Below, in pieces: positions 37,449 through 46,102 of a DNA stretch of 64,000 nt. Made by a program: the position numbers and the translations under genes. Location: positions 1-64,000 of the forward strand of contig JALHRL010000013.1 of assembly GCA_022841465.1 (NCBI GenBank). Direction: 5' to 3'. The stretch is from Bacteroidia bacterium. Its GTDB lineage: Bacteria; Bacteroidota; Bacteroidia; B-17B0; Aurantibacillaceae. The notes beneath the pieces were generated by a model that did no database searches, was not told where the DNA came from, and saw only the letters and a program-made list of their open reading frames with translations. Position 1 is the stretch's first letter, and each line of letters begins with the position of its first letter.

Positions 37449-37544
37449 CGATGAGTGTTTAATTTTGAGTGTTGAGTTATGGATTAATTGAACAGTACTT
37501 TTATTTACATTCATAAATCTTTACTCATAAATCATAATTCATTA

Positions 37545-38966
37545 CTACTTCCCTCTTCCCTGAATAACCGTAAGCACGGTATGAATTAAAATTTTAAAAT
37601 CAAGAAGCAGGCTCATGTTTTCTATGTAAAGCAAATCAAACTTTAATCGTTCAATCATTTGTTCTACATTTTCTGCATAACCGTATTTTACCTGCCCCCA
37701 ACTGGTAATCCCCGGCCGTACTTTTTGTAAATGTTTGTAATGCGGAGCCTTTTCTACAATTTGTTTTATAAAAAAAGCCCGCTCAGGTCTTGGGCCCACA
37801 ATACTCATTTCACCAATTAACACATTAAAAAACTGAGGTATTTCATCTAACCTTACCTTTCTTAAAAACTTCCCTATTTTTGTTACGCGAGGGTCGTGCT
37901 CACTTGAAAGCTGCGGACCGGCCTTTTCCGCATCGGCGTACATGGTTCTGAACTTAATAATATTAAAAGCTTTGCCGTGTAAACCCATTCTTTCTTGCGT
38001 AAAAAAAGCGGGACCTTTAGATGTTGCTTTCACCGCAATTATTAAAATAATGTATAACCAACTAAAACAAATTAAAACCAGAATAGAAACAAACACATCA
38101 ATAAAGCGCTTCACTGCAATTTGCCAATTAGGAATAATAGAGTGCTTAATTTCTATTAATGCAGTCCCCAAAATACTCGTCATTTTTACGTGGCCGCTTA
38201 AAATATCATACATATCCGGAATAACTTTAATAATTACACCATAATCGGCCAAATCGTTAACCATTTGTTTTAGGTTTTCGTGTTCATGGCTTTCTAAGGC
38301 AATAATTACTTCTACTACTTTATTGTTTTTTATAATGTTTGCTATTTCCACATATTCACCCAAATTGGGTAATTTTTCCTTTAAAATTTCAGAATACCCG
38401 TTCTTGCCTTCTATATGTACAAACCCAATAATGTTATTACCTGAGCCTTGTTTTAAAGAATTTATTTCGTTAAAAATTTTAAGTGCATTTTCATTACTTC
38501 CAATAATAATGGTCTCAAAACCAAATTTTTTTGCATGTATTTTATGGTTGGTATAACTAGATAAACAAAAACGAACAAATGCAGTAAAGAAAAAATGAAA
38601 AACAAATAAAGTACCGTATAGTTTGTAATAGTATTTATAACTTACAACTTCATCATCTAACAATAAAACAAAAAACAAAACAGTAACACCTATTAAAGAA
38701 ACGGCCAAGGTTTGTACAAACTCATTTATTCTTGAGCGCCTTAATACATTATTATAAGTACCCATTAAATAATAGGTTAAAACCCAAACCGAAGGAATTA
38801 ATAAAATAGAAACGTAAAATTTATCATCAATAATATTTAATTGTGCAGTATCTATTTTAAGCGAATCAATGTTTAATTTACGGTAATAGTAAAAACACAA
38901 CCAAGCAATAGCAGCTGCTAAAAAATCAAATAAAATGTATAAAAATGTGCGTAGTGCTTTGTTCAT
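37545..38966 (-). CDS. Undecaprenyl-phosphate glycosylphosphotransferase (WcaJ-like bacterial sugar transferase)
   Basis: KRFIDVFVSILVLI, NIIKFRTMYADAEKAGPQLS, KVRLDEIPQFFNVLIGEMSIVGPRPERAFF. Confidence 0.93.
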   Translation of the reverse strand: MNKALRTFLYILFDFLAAAIAWLCFYYYRKLNIDSLKIDTAQLNIIDDKFYVSILLIPSVWVLTYYLMGTYNNVLRRSRINEFVQTLAVSLIGVTVLFFVLLLDDEVVSYKYYYKLYGTLFVFHFFFTAFVRFCLSSYTNHKIHAKKFGFETIIIGSNENALKIFNEINSLKQGSGNNIIGFVHIEGKNGYSEILKEKLPNLGEYVEIANIIKNNKVVEVIIALESHEHENLKQMVNDLADYGVIIKVIPDMYDILSGHVKMTSILGTALIEIKHSIIPNWQIAVKRFIDVFVSILVLICFSWLYIILIIAVKATSKGPAFFTQERMGLHGKAFNIIKFRTMYADAEKAGPQLSSEHDPRVTKIGKFLRKVRLDEIPQFFNVLIGEMSIVGPRPERAFFIKQIVEKAPHYKHLQKVRPGITSWGQVKYGYAENVEQMIERLKFDLLYIENMSLLLDFKILIHTVLTVIQGRGK

Positions 38967-39826
38967 TATAAAGAAACCAACTTAATATTATCTAAAAAAA
39001 CAAATTGATTTGGAATATCTGTGTTTCTATCAATTCTGAAAATGATTTTCTTCATAGATGTTGTATTATCTATGTTAATAGCGTTTGCTAATTGAATGTA
39101 TATTTTATTCCAGTTTTCTTTTTTGGTAACCGTTATGGCTTCAGAGGTAAAACCATTACTATACACACCAACAATAAAATCGGTATTACATTTGTAATCT
39201 ACTTCTAAATACACGTTGCCATTACTTAAGGGTAAACTGTAGGTTGCAGCACTTTCTAACTGAGCTCTAAAAGCATTTCCGCTTAATCCAAATTCAATTG
39301 ATTTGCTTCCTTCAAAAACATGCTCATTGTTGGTATGCACTTTATAGGTTGTGTCAGAAATAGATGATTTAATTAAACTAAACCCGGGTAATTCAAAATT
39401 TTCTATCCAATGAAAAACAACAGAAGATTTGTATTTAAAACTAAAATTCCGAATAATATTATCACCCGAGTTTGCAAGGGTATCTAGTTTTAATGGCTCA
39501 TAAAAAATCCAGGTATTTCTGGTTGTTCCAATACCATTATTCATTATTCCCGGAAAAATATCAATTTTGGCCTTTCCATTTTCTATCATTATTGGCATTT
39601 TAGAACCTACCGGATAAGCACCTCTAAAAAAACCATTGGTGTATAACCATAAATCGGTTATTTTATGACTTCCGTAACCTTGATTGGGCTCAGTAAGAAT
39701 TTTCACTTCTTTACACGTTATAAAAAAGGCTTCGTTAGCAGGCTTGTATTGCTTTTTACATGAAAAGAAAAAACTTAAGCTAAAAAAAAGAATGATTTTG
39801 TATAGTAACGAAACTTTAAAATTCAC
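38966..39826 (-). CDS. Lipoprotein, likely linked to exopolysaccharide locus
   Basis: Lipobox-like FFFSC-KK; 1-nt overlap with the sugar transferase ORF. Confidence 0.65.
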   Translation of the reverse strand: MNFKVSLLYKIILFFSLSFFFSCKKQYKPANEAFFITCKEVKILTEPNQGYGSHKITDLWLYTNGFFRGAYPVGSKMPIMIENGKAKIDIFPGIMNNGIGTTRNTWIFYEPLKLDTLANSGDNIIRNFSFKYKSSVVFHWIENFELPGFSLIKSSISDTTYKVHTNNEHVFEGSKSIEFGLSGNAFRAQLESAATYSLPLSNGNVYLEVDYKCNTDFIVGVYSNGFTSEAITVTKKENWNKIYIQLANAINIDNTTSMKKIIFRIDRNTDIPNQFVFLDNIKLVSL

Positions 39827-39845
39827 AACAACAAAATTAATTCAA

Positions 39846-40811
39846 CTAACTTTTAATATTATTTTCAATTTCTTCGGCAATTTCAAGTGCCTTAATAGCA
39901 TCAATAGCCGAAATGATTGTCTTTTTATCGCTATTAATACTGTTGTAAAACGAAAGAAGTTCTTCCTTTATTGCGTTTGTTGGTAATATTATGGGGTGCT
40001 CAAAAATAATTTCCTTTTTTGGAGTGTATTTACCGGTATCTATAACTAAGTTTTTTGAATTTAAGGTTGCATTTTGAATTTTAACAGCCTCGGTTACTTT
40101 ATCAAGTAAGTTAATAGACACAAAACTATCTTGATTAAACACCCTGAATTTTCTAGTATTTTTAAATGCCATGCGGTTGGCGGTTAAATTAGCAACGCAA
40201 CCATTTTCAAACTCAATTCGACAATTTACAATATCGGGTGAGTGGCTCACTAACTTAGAACCAACGGCATTTACTTTTTTAATGTTATACGGAACAATAC
40301 TTAACAACAAATCTATATCGTGTAACATTAAATCCAATACCACCGAAACATCTGTTCCTCTGGGGTTGTATTGAGCTAAACGATGAACCTCTATAAATCG
40401 CGGATTATTAAAATAAGGCATTGCTGCCGTAAAGGCCGGATTAAATCGCTCTACATGCCCAACCTGCAAGCACACACTGGCTTCGTTCACCAGGTTTTGC
40501 AATAACTTTGCTTCTTTTAAAGTTGCTGTTAATGGTTTTTCAATAAAAACATGTTTGCCTGCTATAATTGCTTGCCTGGCAATATCAAAATGAGTGTTGC
40601 TTGGTGTAACAATATCAATTGCATCACTGCTTTCAATTGCTTCATATAACGAACTGAACGACTTAACGTTATAATGTTCAGCTAACTGTTTACTTAAATT
40701 CTGATCAATATCATAAACACCCACCAAACGCCAATCTGTATTCTCAAACAAAAGCTTTAAATGGATTTTACCTAAATATCCTAATCCTATGAGGGCAATT
40801 TTATTTTGCAT
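39846..40811 (-). CDS. Gfo/Idh/MocA family oxidoreductase
   Basis: IALIGLGYLGKIHLKLL, DIVTPSNTHFDIARQAIIAGKHVFIEKPL, QVGHVERFNP. Confidence 0.93.
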   Translation of the reverse strand: MQNKIALIGLGYLGKIHLKLLFENTDWRLVGVYDIDQNLSKQLAEHYNVKSFSSLYEAIESSDAIDIVTPSNTHFDIARQAIIAGKHVFIEKPLTATLKEAKLLQNLVNEASVCLQVGHVERFNPAFTAAMPYFNNPRFIEVHRLAQYNPRGTDVSVVLDLMLHDIDLLLSIVPYNIKKVNAVGSKLVSHSPDIVNCRIEFENGCVANLTANRMAFKNTRKFRVFNQDSFVSINLLDKVTEAVKIQNATLNSKNLVIDTGKYTPKKEIIFEHPIILPTNAIKEELLSFYNSINSDKKTIISAIDAIKALEIAEEIENNIKS

Positions 40812-40895
40812 TTTATTTTAGCGGGTAAAGCTTTTATAAAAGGTTATATGTTAGTAAAGTTGCAAAGATATTAAAATTTTAGTGCTTTTTTAACT

Positions 40896-40903
40896 TAGTT
40901 TTG
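40896..40903 (+). promoter_or_regulatory. Candidate -7 box (TAGTTTTG) upstream of pcm
   Basis: Exact TAnnTTTG match; -33 element weak. Confidence 0.45.
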
Positions 40904-40924
40904 TGTCTAGCACCCCCAATTTTA

Positions 40925-41608
40925 GTGTTTTACAAGGTTAGCAAAGAGGATGAGTATTTGTTTCAAGGCAAACGTAGGCGTTTGGTTGAACAATTGAAGG
41001 CAAAAGGCATAAAGGACGAAAAAGTTCTAAATGCCATTGGAAAAATTCCGCGTCATTTATTTTTTGATACCTCTACAGCAAAACCTGCATTACTCGATCA
41101 TGCCTATAGCGATAAAGCTTTACCAATTGGAGCCGGACAAACCATTTCTCACCCTTATACGGTAGCATTTCAAACAGAAAAATTAGAATTATTACCCGGC
41201 GAAAAAGTATTAGAAATTGGCACCGGATGCGGTTACCAAACAGCTGTTTTAATTGAAATGGGAGCTAAAGTTTATTCTATTGAACGTCAGAAATCACTTC
41301 ACGATAAAACAAAACTTTTTTTACCCTATTTAGGATATAAAACTCTTAAATTGGTGTATGGCGATGGCTATAAAGGCTTGCCCAGCTTTGCCCCTTTTGA
41401 TAAAATTATTGTAACCGCAGGCGCACCCTACATACCTAACGACTTGTTAATTCAATTAAAAGTGGGTGGAATAATTGTAATACCAATTGGTGAAGGCGAA
41501 CAGCAAGAAATGAACATTTTAAAGAAAACCAGCGCTACCTCGTTTGAAAAACAAGTTGTTGGATTGTTTAAATTTGTACCTTTATTACAAAATCGCAGTA
41601 CCACTTAA
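40925..41608 (+). CDS. pcm: Protein-L-isoaspartate O-methyltransferase
   Basis: KGIKDEKVLNAIGKIPRHLF, GQTISHPYTVAFQTEKL, VLEIGTGCGYQTAVL; GTG 40925 preferred over TTG 40901. Confidence 0.9.
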   Translation: MFYKVSKEDEYLFQGKRRRLVEQLKAKGIKDEKVLNAIGKIPRHLFFDTSTAKPALLDHAYSDKALPIGAGQTISHPYTVAFQTEKLELLPGEKVLEIGTGCGYQTAVLIEMGAKVYSIERQKSLHDKTKLFLPYLGYKTLKLVYGDGYKGLPSFAPFDKIIVTAGAPYIPNDLLIQLKVGGIIVIPIGEGEQQEMNILKKTSATSFEKQVVGLFKFVPLLQNRSTT

Positions 41609-41697
41609 CAAAGCACTGTTAATTACTTCAATTAAACTTAACAAATCTTTGTAATTAAGCATATTACCTTAGACACATAATTTAAAAACTAACAATT

Positions 41698-42642
41698 ATG
41701 AGAAAATCACTTACATTATTAGCGCTTACATTTAGCATTACTGGTGCTATGGCACAAGAGCCTGCTAAAGAAGGTTCGGGAGAATTAAAATCTAAAAAAG
41801 GAGAAGCAATTTTACCGGAAGCGGGAGATTGGGCTATTGGTATTGATGCAACACCCTTTTTAAACTATGCAGGAAATTTCTTTGGAAAAACAGCTAACAA
41901 CAATGCTCCAACCTTTAATTTCTTGCAATCGGCTCAAACCATTACAGGAAAATACTTCAAAGATGAGAAAACTGCTTACAGAGGTTCATTAAGAATTGGT
42001 AAAGGTAGTCAAACCAACAGAAATATGGTTGCTGACAGAACTTTAGCTCCTGGTTCTCAAACTGTATTCCCTAACCCTGTTGCAATGAAAGAAAATGAAT
42101 GGAAACATTCATCAACTGACATTGGTTTAGCTGGTGGTTTAGAAATGCGTAAAGGAAAAACTCGTTTACAAGGTTATTATGGTGGCGAATTAGGGATTTA
42201 CTTCTCTAGTTCTAAAGATAAGTTTACTTATGGAAATGCATTAACTCCTGCTTCTGCAGCCATTCCTGTTGATGTTAACGCAGCAGACGCTTTTGCAGGT
42301 GCAAACAACTATGATCCAGCTCCTCCAATTCAATTAGGTGGTCCTGGACGTGTAACTGAGCGTAAAAATGGTTCTATGCTTTCATTTGGTATCCGTGGAT
42401 TTATTGGTGCGGAATATTTTGTATTACCAAAAATGAGTATTGGTGGTGAATTTGGTTGGGGTATTGGTTTAACTACTATGGGTAAATCAGAAACAACTTA
42501 TGAATCAGTAGGTGGAACAACTCCTGCTCCTGGAACTACTACAATTGAAGGTTCTAAACAAGGTAGCTTTGCTTTAGATACTGATAACAACAATTCAGTT
42601 TGGGGCCCTACAGGTTCATTACGTTTAAACTTCCATTTCTAG
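41698..42642 (+). CDS. Exported outer-membrane-like protein
   Basis: Signal peptide MRKSLTLLALTFSITGAMAQ; alternating hydrophobic/Gly-rich strands ending SLRLNFHF (beta-barrel-type C-terminal Phe). Confidence 0.7.
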   Translation: MRKSLTLLALTFSITGAMAQEPAKEGSGELKSKKGEAILPEAGDWAIGIDATPFLNYAGNFFGKTANNNAPTFNFLQSAQTITGKYFKDEKTAYRGSLRIGKGSQTNRNMVADRTLAPGSQTVFPNPVAMKENEWKHSSTDIGLAGGLEMRKGKTRLQGYYGGELGIYFSSSKDKFTYGNALTPASAAIPVDVNAADAFAGANNYDPAPPIQLGGPGRVTERKNGSMLSFGIRGFIGAEYFVLPKMSIGGEFGWGIGLTTMGKSETTYESVGGTTPAPGTTTIEGSKQGSFALDTDNNNSVWGPTGSLRLNFHF

Positions 42643-42663
42643 TCTTATAATTATTTAAATATT

Positions 42664-42691
42664 AAAGCCGTTCCTATGGAACGGCTTTTTT
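42664..42691 (+). terminator. Rho-independent terminator
   Basis: AAAGCCGTTCC-tat-GGAACGGCTTT then T run; 11-bp perfect stem. Confidence 0.92.
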
Positions 42692-42824
42692 GTTTATAAG
42701 ATGTTTACAATAGAGAATTAGCATTGTTATAATGCTTAAAAAACCGCTGTTTTTAACGTTTATTGTTTAGGTTTCAGGCAACAAATAAGCCAAATTTGTG
42801 TTATACAGATAAACAAGTACTCAC

Positions 42825-42974
42825 ATGAAAGCAATAGTAAAAAGATCGGAAAAAAAGGGAACCACTTACTTGGTTAAACTTAAAATAGATGCTAAAACAA
42901 CCATTTTAGTTAGAACACCTGAAAGCTTAAAAAGATGGAAGGCAAAATACCCAAATGCAATTGAATTAATTTAA
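42825..42974 (+). CDS. Small hypothetical protein (49 aa), not in ORF track
   Basis: MKAIVKRSEKKGTTYLVKLKIDAKTTILVRTPESLKRWKAKYPNAIELI*; fills the gap up to the lhgO stop codon. Confidence 0.5.
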   Translation: MKAIVKRSEKKGTTYLVKLKIDAKTTILVRTPESLKRWKAKYPNAIELI

Positions 42975-44191
42975 TTTTTTAAATTAAAAAACTCCGTTGC
43001 TATTTGTGCAATTTCATTACCATAAGCTAAACTTGCTGTAGCAGCCGGACTAGGACTGTTAATCACATGCATTGCGTTTCCGTTTTTCTCAATTTTAAAA
43101 TCATCTAACATTTCACCATCGGGGCCTAAGGCCATTGCTCTAATACCACATCGTGCAGGCTCAATATCATCCATTTCTAAAGTGGGAATTAGTTTTTGTA
43201 AACGGTGTAAAAAATAAGTTTTACTAAAAGCCCCACGGTATTCATCTAAACCAAATTTCCAGTGTTTTGCAAAAAATTTCCAAGTGCCTTTAAACCCAAA
43301 AGCTTCGGCTGTATCTTTTAAGCTAAAGGCTGTTTTGGTGTATCCTTCTCTGTCAAAAACAAAAACGGCATTTGGTCCGCATTCTGTTCCACCTTTTATC
43401 ATGCGTGTAAAATGTACTCCTAAAAAAGGAAATTTAGGATTTGGTACCGGGTAAATTAAATTCTTTACTTTACTTAAGCCTTTTGCTGTTAAATCATAAT
43501 AATCTCCTCTAAATCCAACAATGGCAGCATCACTCTTTTGTCCTTCTTTTTTAGCCATTCTATCGGCTTGTAAACCCGATGTTGTAATTACATAATTTGC
43601 AACAAAGGTTCCTTGCTTTGTAATAACTGTTGTTTCTTTTTCACTTTTTATAAAATCAATAACTTCTTGCGATGTTAATACTTTGCTTCCGTTATTTTTT
43701 GCTTCTATAAGTTCAGCATATTTTCTGGCTACATCTCCATAATCTATAATACCTGTGCAACCCACCCAAATTCCCGAAATTCCCTCGCAATAGGGTTCTA
43801 TTTCTTTAATTTTTTTTGAATCTATAATTTCAATGTTTTCTACTCCATTTGCAATTCCATTATTGTAAACTTTTTGCATGTGAGCCAACTCACTTTTATC
43901 GGTAGCAACAATAATTTTTCCGCAAATATCGTGTTGTATTTTATAATCCTTTGCAAACTGCACCAACTCTCTTCTTCCGGCAACACAATTTATGGCTTTG
44001 TAAGAGCCCGGCTTGTAATAAATACCGCTATGAATAACGCCGCTGTTATGTGATGTTTGATGTGCCGCTACTTCCTTTTCCTTTTCAAGTACCAGAATTT
44101 TTTTATTGGGATGCATGGTAGTTAATTTATAGGCAGTTGCTAATCCTACAATTCCACCACCTACAATTATTACATCAAATTTTTCGTTCAT
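42971..44191 (-). CDS. lhgO: L-2-hydroxyglutarate oxidase
   Basis: VIIVGGGIVGLATAYKL, TSHNSGVIHSGIYYKPGSYKA, ARCGIRAMALGPDGEMLDDF. Confidence 0.94.
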   Translation of the reverse strand: MNEKFDVIIVGGGIVGLATAYKLTTMHPNKKILVLEKEKEVAAHQTSHNSGVIHSGIYYKPGSYKAINCVAGRRELVQFAKDYKIQHDICGKIIVATDKSELAHMQKVYNNGIANGVENIEIIDSKKIKEIEPYCEGISGIWVGCTGIIDYGDVARKYAELIEAKNNGSKVLTSQEVIDFIKSEKETTVITKQGTFVANYVITTSGLQADRMAKKEGQKSDAAIVGFRGDYYDLTAKGLSKVKNLIYPVPNPKFPFLGVHFTRMIKGGTECGPNAVFVFDREGYTKTAFSLKDTAEAFGFKGTWKFFAKHWKFGLDEYRGAFSKTYFLHRLQKLIPTLEMDDIEPARCGIRAMALGPDGEMLDDFKIEKNGNAMHVINSPSPAATASLAYGNEIAQIATEFFNLKN

Positions 44192-44213
44192 AAATGTTAA
44201 TGGAATTAAATGC

Positions 44214-44221
44214 TAAATTTG
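44214..44221 (+). promoter_or_regulatory. Candidate -7 box (TAAATTTG) upstream of the FAH-family gene
   Basis: Exact TAnnTTTG match in the divergent lhgO/FAH gap. Confidence 0.45.
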
Positions 44222-44259
44222 CGTAAATGTACTACATAAACCTTTAATGATAAAATAAG

Positions 44260-44865
44260 ATGAAGATTATTTGTATAGGCCGAAACTACGCAGAACACGC
44301 CAAAGAAATGAAATCGGAATTACCAAAAGAACCGGTTTTTTTTATGAAGCCCGATACCGCATTATTAAAAGAAGAAGATTTTTATTTTCCTGATTTTACA
44401 CAAGATTTGCATCACGAAATTGAGTTGGTTGTAAAAATTTGTAAAGCGGGAAAACACATTGAGGAGCAATTTGGAAATAAATATTACGATGAAATTGGCT
44501 TGGGTATTGATTTTACTGCGCGCGATATTCAGGCAAAATGCAAAGAAAAAGGTTTGCCTTGGGAAAAAGCAAAAGCCTTTGATAACAGCGCCCCTATTGG
44601 AAAATTTGTAAATAAATCAACCTTAAATTTAGGTTCCATTAATTTTGATTTAAAAATTAACAACAAGCAAGTTCAAGTTGGAAATATAAATGACATGATT
44701 TTTTCTATAGATAAAATTATTAGTTATGTTTCAAAATTTGTAAGCTTAAAAGTAGGCGATTTAATTTTTACCGGAACGCCCGAAGGTGTTGGCCCTGTTA
44801 AAGTGGGCGATAAACTGGAAGGTTTTGTAAATGGCGAATCTTTTTTAAAATTAAATATTAAATAA
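44260..44865 (+). CDS. Fumarylacetoacetate hydrolase family protein
   Basis: CIGRNYAEHAKEM, PVFFMKPDTALL, HHEIELVVKI, DFTARDIQ, DLIFTGTPEGVGPV. Confidence 0.94.
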   Translation: MKIICIGRNYAEHAKEMKSELPKEPVFFMKPDTALLKEEDFYFPDFTQDLHHEIELVVKICKAGKHIEEQFGNKYYDEIGLGIDFTARDIQAKCKEKGLPWEKAKAFDNSAPIGKFVNKSTLNLGSINFDLKINNKQVQVGNINDMIFSIDKIISYVSKFVSLKVGDLIFTGTPEGVGPVKVGDKLEGFVNGESFLKLNIK

Positions 44866-44870
44866 ACTCA

Positions 44871-45332
44871 TTGAGTAATCTGTTTATAGAATTATATACC
44901 GATGGTGCTGCCAGCGGAAACCCCGGCCCGGGTGGTTTTGGACTTGTACTTAAATTTGCAGGGAAACGAAAAGAAATTAGCCAGGGTTTTATAAAAACCA
45001 CCAATAACCGAATGGAGTTATTAGCAGTAATTGTTGGATTAGAAAGTATTAAAAACAAAGATTTGCAAGTAAATATTTATTCTGACAGTAAATATGTGGT
45101 AGATGCCATCAACAAAAAATGGTTAAACAGTTGGGTACAGGCAAGTTTTAAAAACAAAGCAAATATTGATTTATGGAAACGCTTTTTACGCGTTTACGAT
45201 GCACAAAAACACAATTTTATATGGGTAAAGGGCCATGCTAGCAATGTTGAAAATAACAGGTGCGATGAATTGGCTGTTCAAGCAAGTAAATCCGGTAATT
45301 TAATTTTAGATGATGGGTTTAACGGAAATTAA
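44871..45332 (+). CDS. rnhA: Ribonuclease HI
   Basis: LYTDGAASGNPGPGGFG, NNRMELLAVIVGLE, IYSDSKYVVDAINK, VKGHASNVENNRCDELA; TTG start. Confidence 0.94.
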   Translation: MSNLFIELYTDGAASGNPGPGGFGLVLKFAGKRKEISQGFIKTTNNRMELLAVIVGLESIKNKDLQVNIYSDSKYVVDAINKKWLNSWVQASFKNKANIDLWKRFLRVYDAQKHNFIWVKGHASNVENNRCDELAVQASKSGNLILDDGFNGN

Positions 45333-46087
45333 ATCAACTTGTAGCTCTTTAATCTATCCATAAACAAATCTTTTTTTCTGCGCGATACTTCAATTTTACT
45401 TCCGTCAGACATTATTGCATAACCACCATCTTCTTTTAAAAACCTGATAACATGGTTCATGTTTATAAGGTTGTGATGATGTACTCTTATAAAATCTGCT
45501 TCCGGTAATAATTCTTCGTAATGTTTTAAACTGGCACTTACCATTAACTTCCGTTTATCACTTAAGTAAAAATATGTATAACTGCCATCTGCCTCACACC
45601 TGATAATATCTTTAATGTTTACAATTTCATAAGCGTTACCTGTTGGCAAAGTAATTTTCTGAAAATTATCATCCGATCTTTTTAATTGTTGAATTAAAAA
45701 ATTTAAGTTTTGCATATCCGGTGCATTACTTTTTCTATCTAACACCCGTTTTACAGCCGCCTTCAACTCATCCATATCAATTGGTTTTAACAAATAATCG
45801 CAAGCACTGTATTTAAAAGCCCTTACGGCATGCTCATTACTTGCTGTCGCAAATATTAATTCAAATTTGTATCCTTGAACTTGTTCTAACAAATCAAATC
45901 CGCTTCCATCGGGCATAGTAATATCCAAAAAAACCAATTCAGGTTTTAAGGCTTTCACCATTTCCACACCTTGCAAAACGTTTTTTGCTGTTCCAACAAT
46001 TTTTAATTCAGGGCAGTTTTTTTCTATTATTTTCATAAGAACGTCAACACTTTTTTGCTCGTCCTCAATAATTAAAGTATTTAGCAT
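45329..46087 (-). CDS. LytTR-family response regulator
   Basis: REC domain ELVFLDITMPDGSGFDLLE; LytTR HHHNLINMNHVIRFLKEDGGYAIMSDGSKIEVSRRKK. Confidence 0.95.
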   Translation of the reverse strand: MLNTLIIEDEQKSVDVLMKIIEKNCPELKIVGTAKNVLQGVEMVKALKPELVFLDITMPDGSGFDLLEQVQGYKFELIFATASNEHAVRAFKYSACDYLLKPIDMDELKAAVKRVLDRKSNAPDMQNLNFLIQQLKRSDDNFQKITLPTGNAYEIVNIKDIIRCEADGSYTYFYLSDKRKLMVSASLKHYEELLPEADFIRVHHHNLINMNHVIRFLKEDGGYAIMSDGSKIEVSRRKKDLFMDRLKSYKLI

Positions 46088-46102
46088 AACATTTGTTTTT
46101 AG

